The notes beneath the pieces are model-generated. The model ran no database searches. It was not told where the DNA came from and worked only from the letters and a program-made list of their open reading frames with translations. A program made the translations under genes and the position numbers. From positions 1 through 5,623 of the forward strand of contig CALMLK010000039.1 of NCBI GenBank assembly GCA_937868035.1: DNA of 5,623 nt. The letters are read 5' to 3'. Shown here piece by piece: positions 1 through 4,469 of the stretch. This stretch comes from an uncultured Alphaproteobacteria bacterium. GTDB lineage: Bacteria > Pseudomonadota > Alphaproteobacteria > Rhizobiales > Aestuariivirgaceae. Position 1 is the first letter of the stretch; every line of letters starts with the position of its first letter.

Positions 1-2244
1 GTTCAGGGCAGGGCTGTCGGCCAGCGTGCCATGGCCCACGGCATAGCCGATGATCTTTTCGATCTGTTCCTGCGCGTAGCCGAGCGTGCGCAAGGCTTCA
101 GGCACGGCCTGGTTGATGATCTTGAAGTAGCCGCCACCGGCCAGCTTCTTGAACTTCACCAGCGCGAAGTCGGGTTCGATGCCCGTGGTATCGCAATCCA
201 TGACGAGGCCGATCGTGCCCGTGGGGGCGACGACGGTGGCCTGCGCATTGCGGTAGCCATGCTTCTCACCCAGATCCACGGCGAGATCCCAGGCGCGGCG
301 CGCGGCTGCGGCCAGCGACTTGTCCGGAAGGTCGTTTTCGTCCAGCGGCACCGGAGCGACATTCACACCCTCGTAGCCCACGGCAGCGCCGTAGGCCGCG
401 CGGCGGTGGTTGCGCATGACGCGAAGCATGTGCTCGCGGTTCTTGGCGAAGCCCGCAAACGTGCCGCGCTCCTTGGCCATTTCGGCCGAGGTGGCATAGG
501 CAATGCCGGTCATGATGGCCGAGATGGCGGCGCAGATGGCGCGGCCTTCGTGGCTGTCATAGGGAATGCCCGCCGTCATCAGCAGGCCGCCGATGTTGGC
601 GAAACCCAGGCCCAGCGTACGGTAGTCGTAGGAAAGCCTGGCGATTTCCTTGGAGGGGAACTGCGCCATCAACACCGAGATTTCGAGCACGATGGTCCAG
701 AGCCGCGTGGCGTGTTCATAGGCCGCGATGTCGAACGAGCCATCCGCCTTCTTGAACTGGATGAGGTTCAGCGAGGCGAGGTTGCAGGCCGTGTCGTCCA
801 GGAACATGTATTCCGAGCAGGGGTTCGAGGCGCGAATGTCGCCGCTCGCCTTGCAGGTGTGCCAGTCGTTGATGGTGGTGTGGAACTGGATGCCCGGATC
901 GGCCGAGGCCCATGCGGCATAGCCGATCTTGTCCCAGAGGGCGCGCGCCTTCATGGTCTTCATCGTCTTGCCGGTGATGCGGGCCTTGAGCGCCCAATCA
1001 CCATCCGTCTCGACAGCGCGCAGGAAGTCGTCGGTCACGCGCACCGAGTTGTTGGAGTTCTGGCCGGACACCGTGCGATAGGCCTCGCCGTCCCAATCCG
1101 TGTCATAGGTGTCGAACTGGAGTTCGGTGTAGCCCTGGCGCGCAAACTGGATGACGCGCTTGATGTAGTTGTCCGGCACCATGCTGCGGCGCGCGTCCCT
1201 GACGGCGCGCTTGAGGGCCGGGTTCTTCTCGATTTCGAAGCAATCGGCGCCCGGGCCGTCGCAATTCACGCAAGCCTTCATGATGGCCGCGAGGTGCTTC
1301 TTGACGATCTTGGACCCGGTGACGAGAGAGGCAACCTTCTCCTCCTCCTTCACCTTCCAATCGACGTACTGCTCGATATCCGGATGATCGACGTCAACCA
1401 CCACCATCTTGGCGGCGCGGCGCGTGGTGCCGCCCGACTTGATGGCGCCCGCTGCACGGTCGCCGATCTTGAGGAAGCTCATGAGGCCGGAGGATTTGCC
1501 GCCACCGGCCAGCTTTTCGCCTTCGCCACGGAGGTAGGAGAAGTTGGAGCCGGTGCCGGAGCCATACTTGAACAGGCGCGCCTCGCGCACCCACAGGTCC
1601 ATGATGCCGCCTTCGTTCACGAGGTCGTCGGCGATTGACTGGATGAAGCAGGCATGCGGCTGCGGATGCTCATAGGCCGTCTTGGAGCGGGTGAGCTTGC
1701 CCGTTTCGTGATCGACATAATAATGACCCTGCGACGGACCATCGATGCCATAGGCCCAATGCAGGCCGGTGTTGAACCACTGCGGTGAATTCGGCGCGCA
1801 GATCTGGCGGGCCAGCATGGCGCAATGTTCGTCATAGAAGGCGCGGGCATCGTCTTCCGAATCGAAATAGCCGCCCTTCCAGCCCCAATAGGTCCAGGTA
1901 CCGGCCAGACGGTTGAACACCTGCTTGGCCGAACGTTCGCCCGTCACGCGGTCCTTCTCGGGCACGCCTTCCAGCGCCGTCTCATCGGCAGCCGAGCGCC
2001 ACAGCCACGACGGCACGGTTTCTTCTTCCACACGCTTGATGGCCTTGGGAACGCCCGCCTTGCGGAAATACTTCTGGGCAAGAATGTCAGTCGCGACCTG
2101 CGACCAGGCGGCGGGCACTTCGATGTCCTCCAGACGGAAGACAATGCTGCCGTCCGGATTCTTGATTTCACTCACGGCCTTGCGGAAATCGATACCGTCA
2201 TAAGCATCCCGTCCAGCCGTCGTGAAGCGCCGCTCAATTTTCAT
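1..2244 (-). CDS. nrdJ: Vitamin B12-dependent (class II) ribonucleotide reductase, N-terminal 748 residues; 3' end beyond the left edge
   Basis: This cytoplasmic enzyme reduces ribonucleotides to deoxyribonucleotides, using adenosylcobalamin to make a thiyl radical without needing oxygen. Seen in the translation: the radical-site motif N474-P-C476-S-E478 (the N-x-C-x-E of the family), the redox cysteine pair C199 (in HACFIQ) and C487 (in ACNLASLNL), GQNSNNSVR around residue 395, and PTGTIG at 674-679 followed by MDCDTTG. These identify the large alphaproteobacterial NrdJ, which from general knowledge is about 1,200 residues, so roughly the last 450-500 residues, including the C-terminal cysteine region, are missing. 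A small Cys cluster (C325, C328, C335) is also present. No ATP-cone is evident at the N terminus. The ATG at 2244 is the first start after an in-frame TAG at 2257-2259, and AGAGGG sits 8 nt upstream of it. The frame is open to position 1. Expression is probably set by the NrdR/CtrA-type promoter at 2441-2510. Identification is firm; whether the substrate is a di- or triphosphate cannot be told. Confidence 0.97.
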   Translation of the reverse strand, partial: MKIERRFTTAGRDAYDGIDFRKAVSEIKNPDGSIVFRLEDIEVPAAWSQVATDILAQKYFRKAGVPKAIKRVEEETVPSWLWRSAADETALEGVPEKDRVTGERSAKQVFNRLAGTWTYWGWKGGYFDSEDDARAFYDEHCAMLARQICAPNSPQWFNTGLHWAYGIDGPSQGHYYVDHETGKLTRSKTAYEHPQPHACFIQSIADDLVNEGGIMDLWVREARLFKYGSGTGSNFSYLRGEGEKLAGGGKSSGLMSFLKIGDRAAGAIKSGGTTRRAAKMVVVDVDHPDIEQYVDWKVKEEEKVASLVTGSKIVKKHLAAIMKACVNCDGPGADCFEIEKNPALKRAVRDARRSMVPDNYIKRVIQFARQGYTELQFDTYDTDWDGEAYRTVSGQNSNNSVRVTDDFLRAVETDGDWALKARITGKTMKTMKARALWDKIGYAAWASADPGIQFHTTINDWHTCKASGDIRASNPCSEYMFLDDTACNLASLNLIQFKKADGSFDIAAYEHATRLWTIVLEISVLMAQFPSKEIARLSYDYRTLGLGFANIGGLLMTAGIPYDSHEGRAICAAISAIMTGIAYATSAEMAKERGTFAGFAKNREHMLRVMRNHRRAAYGAAVGYEGVNVAPVPLDENDLPDKSLAAAARRAWDLAVDLGEKHGYRNAQATVVAPTGTIGLVMDCDTTGIEPDFALVKFKKLAGGGYFKIINQAVPEALRTLGYAQEQIEKIIGYAVGHGTLADSPALN

Positions 2245-2434
2245 CTTCTTCGCCCTCTAATTCGCAATCTTTTTGATCCGCGGGCGCGCAAAAACGCCCA
2301 CGGATATGTCCCAACCCGCGTTCAACACCTGACCTGTTTTGGCGATTGTTACGCCCCCAACATCACGACGCAGGACACCACGGACAACGCCGCAGACCCA
2401 CTCGGTAACTCACCTTTTGGCCTCGTGATCTTGG
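2245..2434 (-). other. Long 5' leader of nrdJ with one stable hairpin
   Basis: If transcription starts about 7 nt after the -10 at 2441-2446, the nrdJ mRNA has a leader of roughly 190 nt. It holds a hairpin at 2278-2303: in the minus-strand RNA the arms are CCGUGGGCG and CGCCCGCGG, giving 9 pairs including one G-U, around an 8-nt loop. No U-tract follows, so it is not a classic terminator. It ends about 33 nt before the start codon and does not cover the Shine-Dalgarno. I see no convincing cobalamin-riboswitch B12 box or leader peptide. The leader's extent depends on the predicted promoter and is inferred. Confidence 0.4.
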
Positions 2435-2440
2435 ATGCTA

Positions 2441-2469
2441 ATAGTATGCCGCCCGCAGAAACCCGTCAA
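2441..2469 (-). promoter_or_regulatory. Predicted sigma70-type promoter of nrdJ
   Basis: Read on the minus strand, TTGACG (2464-2469; 5 of 6 matches to the -35 consensus) is separated by exactly 17 nt from TACTAT (2441-2446; 4 of 6 matches to the -10). The predicted start of transcription is near 2434. The -35 hexamer is also the downstream end of the proximal NrdR-box-like element, so bound NrdR would block RNA polymerase directly. Confidence 0.65.
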
Positions 2470-2479
2470 TACCTAGTGT
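2464..2479 (-). promoter_or_regulatory. Proximal NrdR-box-like element of nrdJ
   Basis: On the minus strand the 16-mer ACACTAGGTATTGACG matches the known NrdR consensus ACACWATATATWGTGT at 11 of 16 positions, with an intact ACACWA half. It lies 31 bp, start to start, from the distal box, which is the spacing known for paired NrdR boxes. It contains the -35 hexamer of the nrdJ promoter. NrdR is an ATP-cone repressor of ribonucleotide reductase genes that senses adenine nucleotides. Alone this match would be weak; the pairing raises confidence. Confidence 0.6.
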
Positions 2480-2495
2480 GTTAACGAAAGATTAA
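2480..2495 (-). promoter_or_regulatory. Perfect CtrA consensus between the two NrdR boxes
   Basis: The minus-strand sequence TTAATCTTTCGTTAAC is an exact TTAA-N7-TTAAC, the binding consensus of the alphaproteobacterial cell-cycle regulator CtrA. It fills the whole 15-bp space between the two NrdR-box-like elements and shares its last base pair with the distal one. Its centre is about 53 bp upstream of the predicted transcription start. The orientation matches nrdJ. Binding is inferred from sequence only. Confidence 0.6.
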
Positions 2496-2510
2496 TACCA
2501 GATATTGTGT
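2495..2510 (-). promoter_or_regulatory. Distal NrdR-box-like element of nrdJ
   Basis: On the minus strand the 16-mer ACACAATATCTGGTAT matches ACACWATATATWGTGT at 13 of 16 positions, and its first nine bases are a perfect match. Together with the box at 2464-2479 it forms the tandem, in-phase arrangement known upstream of NrdR-regulated genes. It sits just upstream of the nrdJ promoter. Confidence 0.65.
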
Positions 2511-2523
2511 CCCCGGGCCCCAG

Positions 2524-2599
2524 CGCCCTGTGGACATCTGCAAGATCATCCGATTCTGCCCCGAACCTCAAGCGCCATAAGGATATAAGCCACAGGGCG
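2524..2599. repeat. 10-bp perfect inverted repeat spanning 76 bp
   Basis: The arm CGCCCTGTGG at 2524-2533 is exactly complementary to CCACAGGGCG at 2590-2599, with 56 bases between them. The pairing stops at both ends of the arms. Its span resembles a tRNA in size, but there is no D-, anticodon- or T-arm inside. It could be the stem of a structured RNA or two oppositely oriented protein sites; the function is unknown. Confidence 0.45.
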
Positions 2600-2614
2600 G
2601 AATGGCGCAGTGGA

Positions 2615-2630
2615 TTAACGCCTGGTTAAC
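2615..2630 (+). promoter_or_regulatory. Second perfect CtrA consensus, upstream
   Basis: TTAACGCCTGGTTAAC on the plus strand is an exact TTAA-N7-TTAAC. It is about 190 bp upstream of the predicted nrdJ start of transcription. It lies immediately before a TTGACA hexamer (2632-2637) on the plus strand, so it could equally act on a plus-strand transcript. Two exact matches in one 574-base gap are unlikely by chance in DNA of this composition. Confidence 0.5.
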
Positions 2631-2647
2631 CTTGACAGCCGTCAAGG
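2630..2647. repeat. Hairpin with 7-bp perfect stem
   Basis: CCTTGAC (2630-2636) and GTCAAGG (2641-2647) form a perfect 7-bp stem with a 4-nt loop. It lies 172-189 bases past the stop of the MttB-like gene. On neither strand is it followed by a U-tract, so it is at best a weak terminator. The left arm contains most of the consensus -35 hexamer TTGACA (2632-2637). Confidence 0.4.
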
Positions 2648-2662
2648 GGCGGAGGTCAAAAT

Positions 2663-2676
2663 ATTGTCGGGACAAT
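2663..2676. repeat. Operator-like dyad ATTGTC-GG-GACAAT
   Basis: ATTGTC (2663-2668) and GACAAT (2671-2676) form a perfect 6+6 dyad around GG. The 2-nt centre is too tight for a full RNA hairpin, which favours a dimeric repressor site. Read on the minus strand it is followed by ATTTT, so a weak terminator of the MttB-like gene is an alternative. The dyad overlaps the ATG of the small plus-strand open frame at 2675. Confidence 0.35.
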
Positions 2677-2815
2677 GAAAGCCCGCGAGTTCTGGGAGCC
2701 TCAGGTTATTCTCAACCCGCGCGCGCAAACGGGCGTCAATTCGGTTCAAATGCAATCGCAGGGGGGAATCGCGGTGCGAACTCGTCCGCGTTGCCGCTCC
2801 CAAAGCAGCGACTGA
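2675..2815 (+). CDS. Possible small ORF of 46 codons, unrecognised
   Basis: The open frame begins MKAREFWEPQVILNP and ends in SQSSD just before the converging stop of the MttB-like gene. I do not recognise the product, and it shows no signal peptide or membrane segment. In its favour, a consensus TTGACA (2632-2637) lies upstream, next to a CtrA-type site, and the dyad ATTGTCGGGACAAT overlaps its start. Against it, the nearest GGAGG (2651-2655) is 19 nt from the ATG, too far for normal use. The best -10 (CAAAAT, 2657-2662) sits at a long 19-nt spacing, and third-position GC (about two thirds) is lower than expected for genes in DNA this GC-rich. It is probably not a real gene. Confidence 0.15.
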   Translation: MKAREFWEPQVILNPRAQTGVNSVQMQSQGGIAVRTRPRCRSQSSD

Positions 2816-2818
2816 TTC

Positions 2819-4393
2819 TCACCGCGCAGCCCACCGGCATGTCTCAGCCCGCATTGCGGAGGCGGGAAGGGCGAGGGGGAAGCGGTCGCGCAGCAATGTG
2901 TCCCGCTCCACCGGTGGAAAATGCTGGCGGAGGATCTCCGTTACCTTGCGCCGCGCGTGATCGCGGATGCCGGGCTTGCCCGCCGCATGCCAATCGCTGA
3001 GCGATTGCCGGTCGGCCACCTGCGGGTAGAGGAACTCGCTTTCCATCCGCTGCAGCGTCTGCGCGTGACCGAGATAGTGATTGGGGCCACGCAGGCACAC
3101 GTCTTCCATGACCTCGTAGGACAATGTCTCGTCCGTGACCTCGATGCCGCGCAGGGTGCGTTGCGTTGCGCCGAGGATTTCGTTGTCCATCACCATGGCC
3201 TCAAAGCTCGTGGCCATCAGGGACGACATCATGCCCGCCGCCTCGTAGATCATGTTGCCGCCCGAAAGCCCGGCGAGCGCAAGCGTCAGACCCTTTTCCA
3301 TGCCGGCCTGGTAGTCGAGTGCCTTGGAGTCGGTCATGCCCGCCGCCACGGACCCCGGCAGGTCGTAGAAGCGGGCAAGCTGTGCCGCAGCGGCCATGAG
3401 CAACGCTTCCTCCCCGGAGCCACCCGAGAACGCGCCCGTGCGAAGGTCGGACACGAACACCCAGTTGCCGAACAGCATGCGGGCACCCTTGCGGGTGAGA
3501 TGAACCTGCACCAACGCCGCCAGCGTTTCCGCCACAGATTGCACCAGCGCGCCTGCCAGTGCGGCGGGTGCGGTGGCCCCGGCTTGCGGTGCCACGCACA
3601 TGTCGGAGGTGAGCCCCAGTTCTGCACAGCGCACCTGCACCTCGCTGGTGTCGTGGCCAAAGCGGAGCGGTGAGACGACAGGACAGTGGCCGATCGTGCA
3701 GATGGGCCGCCTGAGAAACGCGCCATCGCCACCGAGGGCCGCGTCGAACAGCTCCACGAGTTTGTCGAGATGCCGCGCCGTGGCGATGGAGAAACCGAAC
3801 GACTTGCTGGTGCCCGCAAGTCCCGCATAGGCGATGGAGAGGTCATGCGAGGTGATGTCTTCGATGTCAGTGGCAACCACGGTCTGACCGCAGTGGTGAA
3901 TGTGTTCCAACCCGTCCGCGAGGCGGTAGAAATCATAGAGGTCGGTGATGGTCGACGGGCGGTGTTCGCCCGTCTCGAAGTCGATGACGCGCACGGCTTC
4001 TCCGGCCGTGGCGAAATGAACCGCATCGCCACCGATCTCCCGGTCGTGGCGTGGATCGCGGGCGAAGAGGGGAATGCGCCGGGGTGCCGCCGCAATGGCA
4101 TCTTCCACCAGTGAGGATGGAATGCGCAGCCGTCCCTCGGGAGAAAGCGTGCAGCCTGCCTCCAGTGCGCGTGTGCGTGTTGCGGGGATTGGGTCCGCCA
4201 TGCCGATCCGCGACAGAACTTCAAGCGCCGTCGTGTGAATGCGCTCCATGTCGTGTTCGGAAAGCGCCTTGTATTGGCCTCCGGACAGGCCGGGCCACAC
4301 GGCCCGCGACTCTCGCCCCGTGGCCCGCCGTGCCGCCACCCGCGCGGCCCGCCCTCCAGCCCGAAGGACATTCCCAAGGTGTTGATCTGCCAT
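2819..4393 (-). CDS. MttB-superfamily (trimethylamine methyltransferase-like) protein, non-pyrrolysine type
   Basis: This 524-residue cytoplasmic protein belongs to the trimethylamine:corrinoid methyltransferase superfamily (MttB, COG5598). Members move a methyl group from a methylated amine to a corrinoid protein, from which it passes to a folate or thiol. Family-like stretches are WPGLSGGQYKALSEHDMERI (33-52), GATAPAALAG (272-281), GMTDSKALDYQAGMEKG (352-368), GLSGGNMIYEAAG (375-387) and the C-terminal RQSLSDWHAAGKPGIRDHAR (462-481). The length is normal for the family. No in-frame amber codon occurs, so there is no pyrrolysine site; characterised non-pyrrolysine members act on quaternary amines such as glycine betaine, proline betaine or carnitine. 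The Arg/Ala-rich first 30 residues precede the usual family start, but the ATG at 4393 has a good AAGGA and such extensions occur in alphaproteobacterial homologues. No corrinoid protein, second methyltransferase or activase is visible in the window, so the partner and substrate are unknown. Family assignment is firm; the reaction is inferred. Confidence 0.9.
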   Translation of the reverse strand: MADQHLGNVLRAGGRAARVAARRATGRESRAVWPGLSGGQYKALSEHDMERIHTTALEVLSRIGMADPIPATRTRALEAGCTLSPEGRLRIPSSLVEDAIAAAPRRIPLFARDPRHDREIGGDAVHFATAGEAVRVIDFETGEHRPSTITDLYDFYRLADGLEHIHHCGQTVVATDIEDITSHDLSIAYAGLAGTSKSFGFSIATARHLDKLVELFDAALGGDGAFLRRPICTIGHCPVVSPLRFGHDTSEVQVRCAELGLTSDMCVAPQAGATAPAALAGALVQSVAETLAALVQVHLTRKGARMLFGNWVFVSDLRTGAFSGGSGEEALLMAAAAQLARFYDLPGSVAAGMTDSKALDYQAGMEKGLTLALAGLSGGNMIYEAAGMMSSLMATSFEAMVMDNEILGATQRTLRGIEVTDETLSYEVMEDVCLRGPNHYLGHAQTLQRMESEFLYPQVADRQSLSDWHAAGKPGIRDHARRKVTEILRQHFPPVERDTLLRDRFPLALPASAMRAETCRWAAR

Positions 4394-4402
4394 GGTCTTA
4401 TA

Positions 4403-4407
4403 TCCTT
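4403..4407 (-). promoter_or_regulatory. Shine-Dalgarno supporting the long N terminus of the MttB-like gene
   Basis: AAGGA lies 9 nt before the ATG at 4393. It supports this start over an internal one nearer the conserved core (for example Met49), so the basic 30-residue extension is probably translated. Confidence 0.65.
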
Positions 4408-4410
4408 GAT

Positions 4411-4424
4411 TGACTGTTCAGTCA
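4411..4424. promoter_or_regulatory. Palindromic operator TGACTG-TT-CAGTCA upstream of the MttB-like gene
   Basis: Two perfect 6-bp arms flank a 2-bp centre. The site is 17 bp upstream of the start codon and touches the last base of the predicted -10, so a bound dimer would cover the transcription start. TGACTG-type half-sites are common in operators of TetR-family repressors, which often control neighbouring MFS exporters and catabolic genes. The regulator itself is not in the window, and the family assignment is inference. Confidence 0.6.
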
Positions 4425-4452
4425 GCGTAACAGGCGGAGTGGTCCGCGGCAA
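4424..4452 (-). promoter_or_regulatory. Possible promoter of the MttB-like gene
   Basis: On the minus strand TTGCCG (4447-4452) and TACGCT (4424-4429) are separated by 17 nt. The -35 has TTG plus one further partial resemblance and the -10 matches T, A and the final T. The strength is modest, but the position just ahead of the operator and Shine-Dalgarno is right. It would allow the gene to be transcribed apart from the exporter ending 76 bases upstream. Confidence 0.4.
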
Positions 4453-4469
4453 GGACCGAGATGACCACG

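Larger units (their letters stand above)
2511..2818. other. Intergenic stretch upstream of nrdJ and downstream of the MttB-like gene; no convincing protein gene
   Basis: This stretch contains a cluster of dyad symmetries and a second CtrA-type site, listed separately, plus three GANTC sequences (2552-2556, 2766-2770, 2814-2818) of the type methylated by CcrM in alphaproteobacteria. A 46-codon open frame on the plus strand is the only coding candidate. No tRNA, rRNA, mobile-element ends or U-tract terminator for the MttB-like gene could be recognised. Confidence 0.6.

Noticed and set aside
31..1638. 535-codon plus-strand open frame across nrdJ
   Set aside because: It is in exact codon register antisense to nrdJ. 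It stays open only because TCA, TTA and CTA codons are rare in the real gene, and it ends at the antisense of a TCA serine codon (Ser203). Its translation resembles no family.
2245..2434. Cobalamin riboswitch in the nrdJ leader
   Set aside because: No B12-box core or multi-helix layout could be found, and B12 riboswitches normally precede B12-independent alternatives or uptake genes.
1825..2484. 219-codon plus-strand open frame over the nrdJ start and leader
   Set aside because: It is mostly antisense to nrdJ and continues through the leader and promoter; no Shine-Dalgarno or family resemblance was seen.
2524..2714. DnaA boxes and a replication origin, suggested by CtrA sites plus 7-of-9 DnaA-box matches at 2529-2537, 2586-2594 (minus strand) and 2706-2714
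   Set aside because: More than one 7-of-9 match is expected by chance in this length. There is no AT-rich unwinding region, and the flanking genes are not those usual at alphaproteobacterial origins.
2600..2760. tRNA-like fragments (GGCGCAGTGGATTAACGCC and GGTTCAAAT)
   Set aside because: The D-arm-like and T-loop-like pieces are too far apart. The T-stem does not pair, and there is no anticodon stem or acceptor stem.
2602..3000. 132-codon plus-strand open frame crossing into the MttB-like gene
   Set aside because: It overlaps the conserved 3' end of the MttB-like gene and its translation is low-complexity Arg/Pro/Gly-rich; it has no start signals.
2921..3673. 250-codon plus-strand open frame within the MttB-like gene
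   Set aside because: It is antisense, in codon register, to a well-recognised gene.
2819..4393. Pyrrolysine (amber-coded) site in the MttB-like gene
   Set aside because: The 524-codon frame runs without any internal TAG, so no pyrrolysine codon is present.
2579..4407. The 11-mer AAGGATATAAG present at 2579-2589 and inverted at 4397-4407, flanking the MttB-like gene
   Set aside because: Several shared 11-mers are expected by chance in a window of this size. One copy is simply the Shine-Dalgarno region, and there are no other signs of a mobile element.
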